Assembly: GCA_016215625.1 (NCBI GenBank)
Contig: JACRIW010000045.1
Location: 1-41,020 of the forward strand
DNA: 41,020 nt
Origin: Candidatus Eiseniibacteriota bacterium
Lineage (GTDB): Bacteria > Eisenbacteria > RBG-16-71-46
Reading direction: 5' to 3'
The translations under genes were made by a program, and so were the position numbers. How positions within the stretch are numbered: position 1 is the stretch's first letter; every line of letters begins with the position of its first letter. Shown piece by piece: positions 1 to 9,400 of this stretch. The notes under the pieces were generated by a model. The model did not search any database and was not told the origin of the DNA. It was given only the letters and a program-made list of their open reading frames with translations.

Positions 1-2
1 TC

Positions 3-239
3 GGCGTGATCGCCAAGCGCACGCGCGGCGCCGCATTCATCGAGGCGTTCACGAACGCCGACGCGATCGAGGGCGACCACGATCACTTCCAGGACCGCTC
101 CCCGGCGCGCTACCGGCAGCTGATCGCCGCCGCCGGGCTCGCGCCCATGGGGCTGCACGTGTACGTCACGAAGGGCGCGATGCACACGCTGACGGCGCTC
201 GAGCAGGGCGCGGCGGGCGCCGCGAGGCGGCGCGCATGA
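3..239 (+). CDS. 5'-truncated protein of unknown function (C-terminal end)
   Basis: The reading frame is open from the first bases of the window, so the true start lies upstream. About 79 codons remain, ending in TGA at 237-239. The last residues are an Ala/Arg-rich tail. The core (IEGDHDHFQDRSPARYRQL, then AAAGLAPMGLHVYVTKG) has the feel of the last helix and strand of an alpha/beta enzyme, for example the end of a methyltransferase-like fold, but I do not recognise the family. The stop overlaps the start of the next gene by four bases (ATGA), so the two are probably translationally coupled in one operon. No function is proposed. Confidence 0.6.
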   Translation, partial: GVIAKRTRGAAFIEAFTNADAIEGDHDHFQDRSPARYRQLIAAAGLAPMGLHVYVTKGAMHTLTALEQGAAGAARRRA

Positions 240-1498
240 CTCGCCCGCGTCGTGGGCTCGCGCCGTTCGCGTGCGTCACGATGCTGTCGTTCGTGCTGGG
301 CGCGGCGTGCGTGAGCGCGCCGGCGCGTGCGGAGTCCACGGACGGCGGCGCCGACCCCGCGCGCAGCGCGATCGTGTTCTACCAGCGGCATCTCTCCGCC
401 ATGCGGCACATGCACTGCCGCTTCACGCCGAGTTGTTCGCAGTACGCGATCGACGCGATCGCGGCGTACGGCGTGGTGGAAGGAAGCGCGCGCGCCGCGG
501 ACCGGCTCATGCGCTGCAACGAGGGCGCGGATACGCGGTACGCGCCCGGCACGGACGGCCTGCTCTCGGATCCCGCGACCGGACCGCGCGCGAGCGTGCA
601 GGAGATCCGCGCACCCGAGTGGCTGTCGCCGCCGTCCGCGCCGGACGCGCCACCCGTCGCGGTGGGCGTGAGCGCCGACCGCCGCGCTCGCCTCGCCGAG
701 GCGATCGAGTTCGCGCGGCAGTTGGAACAGCGCGGCGACGTCGAGCGCGCGTCGTCCGAGTTCCAGCGCGCGGGCATGCTCGCGGACACGCTCGCCGCGC
801 AGTCGTGGGCGTTCACGCGCGTCGGCGACGGCTGGTTCCGCGCCGAGCAGTGGCTCTTCGCCGACCGCGCCTACCTGACCGCCGCCATGCTGGAAGGCGA
901 CCCGTCGCGCCGGGCCGCGATCGGCTGGTCGTCCGCGCTCAGCCGATTCGACGCGGGCGCGTACGTCGCGTGCGCGAGCCTGCTCGCCGACTCCGCGCTC
1001 GCGCCCGCGGCGATGGCGAGCGAGGAGCGCGCGGACGCGCGCGCGCACGTCGTGTCGCTCGAAGGACTTTGCGCGTTCGCGGTCGGCAGCTGGGACGTGG
1101 CGGAACGCGACTTCGCGCTCGCGTCGCGCGTCGCGCCGGACGCGGGCTTCCGCGCGCGCGCCGAGCGGCTGCGGCCGTTCGTCGTGCAGGGCCGTGCGCT
1201 GCCGCATCGCTCGCCGGCGTTCGCGGGCGCGCTCTCGACGTTCGTGCCCGGCGCGGGACAGGCGTATGCGGGGCACGTGCGCGACGGGCTGCGCCACCTG
1301 CTCTTCAACGCCGCGCTCGGCTACACGGTGTACGCGCTCGCCTCGAACGAGCAGGTGCCTGCGTCGGTCATCGTCGGCAGCGTGGCGCTGCCGTTCTACT
1401 TCGGCAACGTGATCGGCGCGCGCGAGTCCGCGCGCCGGTTCGATCGCGAACAGCGCATGCGGCTGCTCGCCCGCGCGATCGAGGACAGCGCGCGCTGA
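236..1498 (+). CDS. Secreted YidD-domain fusion protein with helical middle and membrane C-terminus
   Basis: Protein of 420 residues. Residues 1-32 look like a signal peptide. Residues about 44-97 match the YidD (membrane protein insertion efficiency factor) signature: FYQRHLS, then CRFTPSCSQYAIDAI and a closing RLMRC; the three Cys are C61, C67 and C94. Ordinary YidD is a stand-alone protein of about 70-100 residues that assists YidC-dependent insertion. Here it is followed by an Ala-rich helical, TPR-like middle (about 140-310) and by residues 324-420, which contain FVPGAGQAYAG and two hydrophobic stretches resembling small DUF5683/TM2-like membrane domains. The start overlaps the stop of the upstream gene. 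The YidD fold is clear from the sequence. A role in envelope assembly is inference, because a signal peptide would place the domain outside the usual cytoplasmic face. Confidence 0.8.
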   Translation: MTRPRRGLAPFACVTMLSFVLGAACVSAPARAESTDGGADPARSAIVFYQRHLSAMRHMHCRFTPSCSQYAIDAIAAYGVVEGSARAADRLMRCNEGADTRYAPGTDGLLSDPATGPRASVQEIRAPEWLSPPSAPDAPPVAVGVSADRRARLAEAIEFARQLEQRGDVERASSEFQRAGMLADTLAAQSWAFTRVGDGWFRAEQWLFADRAYLTAAMLEGDPSRRAAIGWSSALSRFDAGAYVACASLLADSALAPAAMASEERADARAHVVSLEGLCAFAVGSWDVAERDFALASRVAPDAGFRARAERLRPFVVQGRALPHRSPAFAGALSTFVPGAGQAYAGHVRDGLRHLLFNAALGYTVYALASNEQVPASVIVGSVALPFYFGNVIGARESARRFDREQRMRLLARAIEDSAR

Positions 1499-1501
1499 GG
1501 A

Positions 1502-2341
1502 CTAGGGCCGGCGGATCGTTCCGCGCGGCCAGGCGGCCGGCGGAGCTCCCAAAGTCGCACGGCCGAACTGCCGGTCACGCGCGTTCGCGCTGCCCTTGGG
1601 GGCGCCGCAGGTGAAGATGTCGTCGATCGTGTTGTCCACCTGAACCGCGCAAACGATGAGCGCCGCGATCACGCCGATCACGAGCACGAGCGCGATGTCC
1701 CCGTTCGCTGCGCTGCTGCTCGACGCCGCCCCGACGCCCTCCACGTCGACGATGCGCGTGCGGCTCACGAGCACCGTGCCCGCGACGCCGCGCGTCAGGC
1801 TCACCACGGCGAGTTCCGGCGCCTCCGCGAGCCGGGCGCGAAGCTCGGCCCACGGCCCGAACACTTCGCCCTCGTCGCCGAGCACCTGCTGGACGCGCGC
1901 GAAGTACGCGGGCGTCGCGGCGAACGACGTCGTCGTGCGCAACGCGATCGCATTGCCCGTCACGCCCTCGAACGCGCCCCGCAGCGTGTCGCCGTCGTTC
2001 ATCACGACCGCGATGCGCTCGTCCGCACGCGGCGCTCGCACGGTCTGCGCGGCGCGCCACGCCTCGTAGCGGTCTTCGGCCGAGGTGCTGTCGCTCCAGT
2101 CGCCGAGGAGCGCGGAGAGCCGTCCGGAGATCGGCAGGCCTTCCACCAGCAGCAGCGTCACCGGACCCTGTCGCGCGGCGTATTGGATCTGGCGCTGCAG
2201 GTCCAGGGTGGCCGAGCTGATGCTGCGCGCGGCGTGCACGGGCGCGGGGACGAGCCCGATGAGGACGGAACAGAGTGCGGCCGGGAGGCAGACGGCCGCG
2301 CCGAGGCGGTCTCGCCATGCACGTTTCGGAGTATTCGCCAC
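1502..2341 (-). CDS. Secreted/membrane protein of unknown function with one C-terminal TM helix
   Basis: Protein of 279 residues starting at GTG (2339-2341), chosen because GAGGTG lies 5 nt upstream. Residues 1-38 form a signal peptide ending near PVHAA. The middle contains two short beta-rich segments (RIAVVMNDGDTLRGAFEGV and TRGVAGTVLVSRTRIVDVEGV) that resemble small Sm-like or SH3-like strands often seen in 'function of substrate' lipoproteins. A serine/alanine linker precedes a hydrophobic helix (about 214-232, DIALVLVIGVIAALIVCAV), followed by a short tail with one Cys. I do not recognise the family. It converges on the YidD gene with 3 nt between the stops, and follows the epimerase gene on the same strand after a 129-nt gap containing an inverted repeat. 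Confidence 0.65.
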   Translation of the reverse strand: MANTPKRAWRDRLGAAVCLPAALCSVLIGLVPAPVHAARSISSATLDLQRQIQYAARQGPVTLLLVEGLPISGRLSALLGDWSDSTSAEDRYEAWRAAQTVRAPRADERIAVVMNDGDTLRGAFEGVTGNAIALRTTTSFAATPAYFARVQQVLGDEGEVFGPWAELRARLAEAPELAVVSLTRGVAGTVLVSRTRIVDVEGVGAASSSSAANGDIALVLVIGVIAALIVCAVQVDNTIDDIFTCGAPKGSANARDRQFGRATLGAPPAAWPRGTIRRP

Positions 2342-2440
2342 GAGGGCACCTCGCGAGTCGTGACGGGAACGGGGGCCGCTGCTTTTCCCATCGGATGACG
2401 GCAGAGATTGGCATCACCGTGAACGCGATGGACCCTACAA

Positions 2441-2462
2441 CTTTCACATCCGAGTGTGAAAG
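2441..2462. repeat. Perfect inverted repeat, possible operator or terminator
   Basis: CTTTCACA, six spacer bases, then TGTGAAAG: two perfect 8-base arms in the gap between the epimerase stop (2471) and the next gene start (2341), both on the minus strand. Read on the minus strand it could fold as a short hairpin followed only by TTGT, which is weak for an intrinsic terminator. The low-GC arms and CAP/FNR-like TCACA-N6-TGTGA symmetry also fit a dimeric regulator site upstream of the 2341 gene. The sequence alone does not separate the two readings. Confidence 0.5.
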
Positions 2463-2470
2463 CTCCCGTG

Positions 2471-3427
2471 CTACCGGGTCCCGAACGCCGCCTTCGCCCA
2501 CTCGACCGTCGCGCGCGCGCCGTCGGCGACGGTCGTGGGCGCCACGCCGAACTTCGCGCGGAACGCCGAGTCGTCCGCGACGAACGGCTGTTCCCACTGG
2601 TAGCCCATCTCCTTCAGCTCCCTGAGCAACGGCACGAACAGCGACGCGAGGCCGAGCAGCCAGCCGGGCATCTGCTCGGTCGGCACGTCGCGCCCGAGCG
2701 CACGCCCGAACTCGGCGATCATCTGGCGCGGCGTGAGCGCGGGGCCCACGGGCAGCATCCACCAGCGGCCCGTCGCGTCGTCGGGACCGGTGCCGAGCGC
2801 GGCGAGTCCCGCGGCGACGTCCTCCGTGTAATGAAAGCTGTGCACGATGTCCGGATTCACGAGCACCTGCGCGCTCTGCCCGGCGAGCACGCGCTTCCAG
2901 AGCATCTCGCCGAAGTGCGTACCCACGCCGCCGGGACCGTAGAAGTCGGACGCGCGGCCGCTCACCGCACGCACGTCGCCGCGCTCGTGTGCGGCGAAGA
3001 GCTTCGCCGCTTCGCGCGCGCGGATCTCGCCCTTCGGGCTGATCGGCGCGACGGGCGTGGATTCATTCATCGGCATGGTGCCGCCGCGCCCGTGCATGTA
3101 GAGGTTGTCGAGCGTCACGAGACGTGCGCCGCTGCGCGAGGCGGCCGCGATCATCGCGTCCATGTACTTCGGGCACAGCTCGCCCCAGGCCTTCACGCTG
3201 TACTCGCCCGGGTTCATCACGTGGTAGATCGCGGCGGCTCCCGTCGCGGCCTCGGCCGCGAACGCGGGATCGGTGGCGTCGCCGCTGCGCAGCTCGGCGC
3301 CCTCGGGCGGCGCGGCGCTGCCGCGGCGCACGACGCGCACGGCGCAGCCCTTCGCGAGCAACTGGCGGGCGAGCCGGGGGCCGATCTGCCCGGCACCGAA
3401 GACGACGTGAAGAGGCTTCGCGTTCAT
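2471..3427 (-). CDS. NAD(P)-dependent epimerase/dehydratase family protein (extended SDR)
   Basis: Protein of 318 residues starting MNAKPLHVVFGAGQIG. The start is set by AAGGAG 8 nt upstream of the ATG; a longer in-frame extension exists but has no ribosome site. The N-terminal beta strand plus GAGQIG is the Rossmann dinucleotide-binding loop of the extended short-chain dehydrogenase group (usual form GxxGxxG). The central DNLYMHG and SDFYGPG segments resemble the active-site and substrate loops of NAD(P)-dependent epimerase-like proteins; the canonical YxxxK is replaced by a less clear EIRAREAAKLF region. Length is normal for the family. It is divergent from selB, with 80 nt between start codons. 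The substrate cannot be told; the role could be a nucleotide-sugar or NmrA-like oxidoreductase. Confidence 0.85.
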   Translation of the reverse strand: MNAKPLHVVFGAGQIGPRLARQLLAKGCAVRVVRRGSAAPPEGAELRSGDATDPAFAAEAATGAAAIYHVMNPGEYSVKAWGELCPKYMDAMIAAASRSGARLVTLDNLYMHGRGGTMPMNESTPVAPISPKGEIRAREAAKLFAAHERGDVRAVSGRASDFYGPGGVGTHFGEMLWKRVLAGQSAQVLVNPDIVHSFHYTEDVAAGLAALGTGPDDATGRWWMLPVGPALTPRQMIAEFGRALGRDVPTEQMPGWLLGLASLFVPLLRELKEMGYQWEQPFVADDSAFRAKFGVAPTTVADGARATVEWAKAAFGTR

Positions 3428-3489
3428 GCTCGGGTCTCCTTGCGTGGCGTGGGGGGATGGGCGCGCAGGATAGCGCAACGCTGGGGCGC

Positions 3490-3510
3490 TCCTATAGATT
3501 GCGCGCCGTG
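3490..3510 (+). promoter_or_regulatory. Putative leaderless promoter of selB
   Basis: TATAGATT (3493-3500) lies only 9-10 nt before the GTG start of selB and there is no Shine-Dalgarno sequence. A transcript from this -10 box would start at or within a few bases of the GTG, giving a leaderless mRNA. No good -35 hexamer is visible at the usual spacing, so the call rests on the -10 box and the missing ribosome site. Confidence 0.45.
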
Positions 3511-5406
3511 AACGCCACCCCTCGCTCCGCGGTGGTCGGCACCGCCGGCCACATCGACCACGGCAAGACCGCGCTCGTGCGCCGCCTCACCGGCGTGAAC
3601 ACCGACCGGTTGCCGGAAGAAAAGAAGCGCGGCATCTCGATCGACCTCGGTTTCGCTCCGCTCGTCACACCCGCGGGCGTGCGCGTCGGGCTCGTGGACG
3701 TGCCGGGCCATGAGCGCTTCGTGAAGAACATGCTCGCGGGCGTCGGCGGCATGGACCTCGTGATGCTCGTGATCGCGGCCGACGAAGGGGTGATGCCGCA
3801 GACGCGCGAGCACCTCGCGATCGTGCAGTTGCTGCACGTGAGCCGCGGGATCGTCGTGCTCACGAAGCGCGACCTCGTGGACGCCGACTGGGCCGCCATG
3901 GTGGCGCGCGACGCGCGCGAGCTGGTGAAGGGCACGGCGCTCGAGCACGCGCCGATCGTCGAGTGCAGCGCCACGACCGGCGAGGGCGTGGACGCGCTGC
4001 TCGCGACGCTCGACCGCGAGCTCGCGCAGGTCGACGTGCGCGCGGCGGGCGATGCGGCGCGGCTGCCTGTGGACCGCGTGTTCACCATGGAAGGCTTCGG
4101 CACGGTCGTCACCGGCACGCTCTGGCGCGGGCGCGTCGCGACGGGCGACACGCTCACGCTGCTGCCCGCCGCTCACGCGGTGCGCGTGCGGCGCGTCCAG
4201 GTGCACGGCGACACGGTGGACGCCGCGGTCGCGGGCCAGCGCACCGCGCTCGCGCTGCACGGTGTGGACCGCGCGCAGGTCGAGCGCGGTGACTGGCTCG
4301 TGGCCGGCGAGGCGCTCAAGCCCTCGCGGGTGCTCGACGTGCGCTTCGAGCTGCTCGCCGACGCGGCGCGCGAGTTCAAGAGCGAGTCGCGCGTGCGTTT
4401 CCACCTGGGCGCGAGCGAGCTGATCGGGCGGCTCGTGCTGCTCGAGGGCAGGACGCTCGCGCCGGGCGCGTCGGCGCTCGCACAGCTGCGGCTCGAGACG
4501 CCCGCGGTCGCGGCGCGCGGCGACCGGTTCGTGATCCGCAGCTGGTCGCCCTCGCGCACGATCGGCGGCGGCGTGGTGATCGAGCCGGTGGGGCAGAAGC
4601 GCCGCCGCGCGGGTGCCGCGCTCGCGCAGCTCGCGCTGCACGAAAGCGGCTCGCTCGCCGCGCGGCTGCTCGAGAAGCTCGAGGCGGCCGCGAAGATGCA
4701 GTCCACCGCTCAGCTCGCGACCGCGGTGGGCGAGAGCGAGGCGGCCGCGGCGGCCACGCTCGCCGCGCTCGCGGAGGCGGGCGAACTCGCCGCGCCCGCG
4801 GCCGGGCGCTGGGTGGCGCGCGAGCGCTGGAACGTTTCGCGCGACGCGATCGCCGACGCCGTGCGTGCGTACGCCGAGAAGCACCCGGCGCGCTATGGCG
4901 TGATGAAGGGCGAACTCAAGAGCGCGCTCAAGAGTGCGGTGGACGCGCCGCTCTTCGACGCGGCGTTCGCGTCGCTCGTCGCCGACGAGGAGATCGAGCA
5001 GCAGGGCGAACGCGTGCGCCCCGCGGGACTGCCGTGGGAGCCACCGGCCGCGACGATGGCGCAGCTCGAAGCGCTCGAGCGCCTGCTCGAGGCCGACGGC
5101 TACCTCGTGCCCGAGAACGCGCAGTGGAGCGCGAAGCTCGGCGCCGCCGCGGCCGAGGTCGCGAGCCTCGGGCACTTCCTGGGCCGGCTCGTGCGCGTCA
5201 ACACCGAGCTGACCTACACCGCCGCGCAGATGACGCGCCTGCGCGCGTCACTCGACGAGTGGTTCGCCGCGCACGAGGCGCTCACCGTGGCGGACCTGCG
5301 CGGCTTCACGGGCGCGTCACGCAAGTACGCCGTGCCGCTGCTCGAGCACTGCGACCGCGTGGGCTGGACCGTGCGTGTGGGTGACGAGCGCCGCCGCGGC
5401 GGCTGA
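3508..5406 (+). CDS. selB: Selenocysteine-specific translation elongation factor SelB
   Basis: Protein of 632 residues (E. coli SelB is 614). SelB is a GTPase that delivers Sec-tRNA(Sec) to the ribosome at UGA codons marked by a SECIS hairpin. The G1 loop GHIDHGKT is at residues 14-21, followed by the switch segment [20 protein letters not shown] (G3), LTKRDLVD (G4) and [11 protein letters not shown] (G5). EF-Tu-like beta-barrel domains follow ([21 protein letters not shown]). The C-terminus has the winged-helix repeats that read mRNA, ending in [14 protein letters not shown] (604-617), a SelB hallmark. The GTG start is chosen because homology begins a few residues later and an in-frame extension would run across the divergent promoter. 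No selA, selD or tRNA-Sec is seen nearby, so the rest of the selenocysteine machinery must lie elsewhere. Confidence 0.95.
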   Translation: MNATPRSAVVGTAGHIDHGKTALVRRLTGVNTDRLPEEKKRGISIDLGFAPLVTPAGVRVGLVDVPGHERFVKNMLAGVGGMDLVMLVIAADEGVMPQTREHLAIVQLLHVSRGIVVLTKRDLVDADWAAMVARDARELVKGTALEHAPIVECSATTGEGVDALLATLDRELAQVDVRAAGDAARLPVDRVFTMEGFGTVVTGTLWRGRVATGDTLTLLPAAHAVRVRRVQVHGDTVDAAVAGQRTALALHGVDRAQVERGDWLVAGEALKPSRVLDVRFELLADAAREFKSESRVRFHLGASELIGRLVLLEGRTLAPGASALAQLRLETPAVAARGDRFVIRSWSPSRTIGGGVVIEPVGQKRRRAGAALAQLALHESGSLAARLLEKLEAAAKMQSTAQLATAVGESEAAAAATLAALAEAGELAAPAAGRWVARERWNVSRDAIADAVRAYAEKHPARYGVMKGELKSALKSAVDAPLFDAAFASLVADEEIEQQGERVRPAGLPWEPPAATMAQLEALERLLEADGYLVPENAQWSAKLGAAAAEVASLGHFLGRLVRVNTELTYTAAQMTRLRASLDEWFAAHEALTVADLRGFTGASRKYAVPLLEHCDRVGWTVRVGDERRRGG

Positions 5407-5423
5407 TCGCCTCGCTCTCCGGG

Positions 5424-5439
5424 CGCGCGTCAGCGCGCG
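5424..5439. terminator. Short GC hairpin between convergent genes
   Basis: CGCGCG, loop TCAG, CGCGCG lies in the 23-nt gap between the selB stop and the stop of the convergent secreted-protein gene, and overlaps the latter's stop codon. No T-run follows on the plus strand. It may serve as a weak bidirectional end signal. Confidence 0.3.
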
Positions 5440-6170
5440 CGTGACACGAACGTCGACTTGATGCGTCCCCAGGTCGAGGGCACGGCGTCCGTGGTCAGGT
5501 CCTGCACGAACTCGAGGCCCGCGACCTCGCCCGCGGCGTTCGCGCCGCCCGTCGTGTCGCCGAAGAACACGCGGTTGACCGCGAGCGCGCCGCCCGAGGC
5601 GCCCGAGAACACGAGCACGCCGTCACGGTAGAGCCGCTGCAGCGAGGCCGAGGCGTACTCGAACACGTAGTCGTGGAACTGCGTGTTGTCGTAGGCGCCG
5701 CCGACGGCGACTTGCGAAGAACCCGAGAGCACGAAGAGCTTGGTCGGCGTGAGGCCGAAGTCGAACTGCGTGACGCCGTTCGCGAAGCCGAACGCGAATC
5801 CGCCGAAGCCGTTCGGGTTCGCGGTCGTGCCCTGCGCCGCGGTGCAGCGCGCACGCACGCGCAGCTGCTTGGTTTCGCCCGTCGTGATGCCGCCCACGCG
5901 CTGGTAGTAGAGCCCGCCACCCGCGACGCCGTTCGACTGGCCCATCGTGTTCTGGCTCAGCACGCCGCCACCGACCGCGAACACGCTCGACTCGAGCACG
6001 CCCGCGTGTGAGCCGGACGCGGTGTACGTGAAGCCCTGCGCGGAGGGCAGCGACGAGAAGCCGAGCGTCACGTGGAGCGGGCCGGCGGTCGCGGCGGTCG
6101 CGACGCACAGCGCGAGCGCGCCGAAGAGCGCGGCGAGCGGGCGAACGGGCAAGGCGTGGGGCTTCAACAT
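5430..6170 (-). CDS. Secreted beta-rich protein of unknown function
   Basis: Protein of 246 residues. ATG is preceded by GGAGG with 6 nt spacing. Residues 1-29 are a signal peptide ending ATAATAG. The remainder is Gly-, Ser- and aromatic-rich and alternates like beta strands (for example GETKQLRVRARCTAA, GFANGVTQFDFGL, LQRLYRDGVLVFSG). The segment FHDYVFEYASASLQRLYRDGVLVF is typical of the back sheet of concanavalin A/laminin-G-like jelly-roll domains, in which a ligand-facing strand follows 'Y..DG'. No catalytic motif is visible. It ends STWGRIKSTFVSRAR, a short basic aromatic tail. It is divergent from the tricorn protease gene across 230 nt. Fold assignment is inference. Confidence 0.7.
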   Translation of the reverse strand: MLKPHALPVRPLAALFGALALCVATAATAGPLHVTLGFSSLPSAQGFTYTASGSHAGVLESSVFAVGGGVLSQNTMGQSNGVAGGGLYYQRVGGITTGETKQLRVRARCTAAQGTTANPNGFGGFAFGFANGVTQFDFGLTPTKLFVLSGSSQVAVGGAYDNTQFHDYVFEYASASLQRLYRDGVLVFSGASGGALAVNRVFFGDTTGGANAAGEVAGLEFVQDLTTDAVPSTWGRIKSTFVSRAR

Positions 6171-6263
6171 GGGCGGCCTCCGAGTCGGGATGGACTGATG
6201 CGCGGTGCGTCGTCGGGGGCGACAAGGCTAGCAAAGCCCCCTCGGCCCGGACCACGGATAACA

Positions 6264-6278
6264 GCGTCGCAGCGACGC
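6264..6278. repeat. Perfect inverted repeat in divergent intergenic region
   Basis: GCGTCGC, one base, GCGACGC lies between the divergent secreted-protein gene (start 6170) and the tricorn gene (start 6401). It could be a dimeric operator acting on either gene. In GC-rich DNA a 7-bp repeat has modest weight. The rest of the 230-nt gap shows a TTGACC at about 6315 without a convincing -10 partner. Confidence 0.3.
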
Positions 6279-6400
6279 CTGCGCCGGTCTGCGCCGCGCT
6301 CGTCGGGGGAGTGCTTGACCCCGCCGGAGCCCCCGCGCAGGCTGCCCCGCGTTCTGGTCCCTTCGGCTCCCCCCATCGCTGCTTCTTCGGAGGTCCGCTC

Positions 6401-9400
6401 ATGCCGCTCCGTCGCCTCGCGCACGCGCTGGTTCCCGCGCTGCTCGCGACTTTGGTTTCGTTCCGCTCCGCGGGCGCGGTCGCCGTGGGCTCGACCCCCG
6501 ACTCGCTCGGGTACTACCGCTTCCCGGCAGTGCACGGTTCGTCGGTGGTGTTCACGGCCGAGGGCGATCTCTGGCGCGTCGGGATCGAGGGCGGCGTCGC
6601 GCGCCGCCTGACCTCGCACGCGGGACAGGAGACGAACGCCGCGATCTCGCCGGACGGCAAGTGGGTCGCGTTCACGGCCGCCTACGACGGACCGACCGAG
6701 GCGTACGTGATGCCGCTCGACGGCGGCCTGCCGACGCGCCTCACGTACGACGGCGACCGCAGCGCGGTCGTGGGCTGGACGCCGCGTGGCGAGGTGCTCG
6801 TGACCACGCGCAAGCACTCGACGCTGCCCAACCTGCAGCTCGTGACGATTCATCCGACGACGTTCGCGCGCACGCGCGTGCCGCTCGCGCAGGCGAGCGA
6901 GGGCGCGTACGACGGCGCCAAGCTGGTCTTCACGCGCTTCGAGGCGCAGCCGAGCCACACGAAGCGCTACCGCGGCGGCCGCGTTCAGCAGCTGTGGGCG
7001 TGGGCGGGCGGCGCCGCGGAGGCGCGCGCGCTGTTCCCCGGCGACTCCGCCACGAGCCGCAATCCGATGGTGTGGAACGGGCGCGTGTACTTCATCGGTG
7101 ACCGCGACCTGAACATGAACCTGTGGACGTGCAGGAGCGACGGCAGCGACCTGAAGCAGCTGACCACGCACAAGGGCTTCGACGTGCGCTACGCGTCCAT
7201 GAGCGAAGGGAAGATCGTCTACCAGCTGGGCGCCGACCTGCGCGTGTACGACGTCGTGGCGGGCAAGGACGCACCGCTCGCCGTGCGTCTCGCGTCGGAC
7301 TTCGACCAGCTGCGCGAGCGCTGGGTGGGCAATCCCGTGGAATGGGTGACCGCCGCGCACCTGTCGCCCGACGGCGACCGCGTCGTGCTCACGGCGCGCG
7401 GCCAGGTATTCGTCGCGCCGCTCAAGCCCGGGCGTTTCGTCGACGTCACGCGCGACGCGGGCACGCGCTGGCGCAACGCGCGCTTCCTGGCCGACGGCAA
7501 GCGGCTTTCGGCGCTCTGCGACGCGAGCGGCGAGATCGAACTGTGGACGCTTCCCGCCAACGGCGTCGGCGCGCCCGTGCAGCAGAGCCGCGACGGACGT
7601 GTGATCCGCTGGGACGGCATCCCGTCGCCCGACGGAAAGTTCATCGCGCACACGAACCGCGACCAGGAGCTGTGGATCCTCGAACTGGCCACGGGCAGGC
7701 AGACGCGCATCGCGAAGTGCGAAGACTGGAACGACATCCTCGACGTGACGTGGTCGCCCGACAGCCGCTGGATCGCGTATGCACGGCCCGCGCGCAACCT
7801 GCTGCTGCAGGTGCTGCTCTATTCGCTCGACACGCAGAAGACGATCGAGGCGACGACCGACCGCTGGGACAGCTACAGCCCCGCGTGGAGCCCGGACGGC
7901 AAGTGGCTCTACTTCCTGAGCGACCGCACGTACGAGTCGCTCGTCGGCAGCATCTGGGGCTCGCGCCAGCCCGAGCCGTTCTACGACGGCACGACGCGCA
8001 TCTACGCGCTGTCGCTGCGCGCGAAGTACCGCTCTCCCTTTGCCGCGCCCGACGAACTCGAAGGCGGCGCGGACGAGAAGCCCGCCGCGAAGCCGGACAA
8101 GCCCGCCGCCGCCGGGGCGAAGAAGCCCGCTGCGGCCGCGGCCGAGAAGCCCGCCACGCCCGCGACCGTCGTGATCGACGAAGCCGGGCTGCAGTCGCGC
8201 CTGATCGAAGTGCCCGCCGGCAACGGCAACTACTCGACGCTCACGACCGACGGCAAGCGGCTCTGGTACCTGAACGCCGAGCTGAGCGCGGATCGCAAGC
8301 AGACGCTGCACTCGTTCGCGATCGGCAACGACGGCGACGAGCCCACCACCGTGCTCGCGGACGTGCGCACGTACGAGCTGTCGGCCGACCGCAAGAAGAT
8401 CCTCGCACGCAAGGGCGACGCCTTCTACGTGTTCGACGCGGGCGCCAAGGGGCCGAGCGACCTGGCGGAGGCCAAGCTGCCGCTCGACGGCTGGCAGCTG
8501 CCGGTCACGCCGCGGATCGAGTTCGGGCAGATGTTCGAGGAGAGCTGGCGGCTCGAGCGCGACTACTTCTACGACCCCGACATGCACGGCGTGGACTGGA
8601 ACGCGATGCGCGCGAAGTACCGTCCGCTCGCCGCGCGCGTGACCGACCGCGCCGAACTGGCGGACGTGTTCCAGCAGATGATCGGCGAACTCGTCGCGCT
8701 GCACATGTACGTGTACGGCGGCGACCAGCGGAAAGGCACGGACGCGGGCGACCCCGCGACGCTCGGCGCGGAGTGGGAGCGCGACGAGGCGGCCGGCGGC
8801 TGGCGTGTGACGCACGTGCACCATGCCGATCCCGACCAGCCCGAGTCGCTCTCGCCGCTCGAAGCGCCCGGCGTGGACGTGCGCGAGGGCGACGTGATCG
8901 TGGCGATCAACGGCGTTGCGAGCCTGAGCGCGCCGCATCCCTCGGCGCTGCTGCGCCGCAAGAGCGGCAAGGAAGTGCTGCTCAGCGTGAAGCGCGGCAG
9001 TGGCGCGGCGCGTGACGTGATCGTGCGCCCGATTAACAACGCGAAGGACGCCGAGCTGCGCTACGACGCCTGGGAGTACGAGCGGCGCGTGCGCGTCGAC
9101 TCGCTGAGCCACGGCCGCATCGGCTACGTGCACCTGCGCTCGATGGGCACCGAGGACATGGCGCAGTTCACGCGCGACTACTACCCGGTCTACCAGCGTG
9201 AGGGCCTGATCCTCGATGCGCGCAACAACACCGGCGGCAACATCGACGCCTGGGTGCTGAGCCGGCTGATTCGCCGCTCGTGGATGTGGTGGCAGCCGCG
9301 CAACGGCCGGCCGTTCGGCAACATGCCGTTCGCGTTCGACGGCAGGATGACCGTGCTCGTGAACGAGCGCACGGCGTCCGACGGCGAAGTTCTCGCCGAA

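Noticed and set aside
3508-5406. tRNA-Sec or selA near selB
   Set aside because: No tRNA-like cloverleaf or selA-like frame is visible in the flanking gaps.
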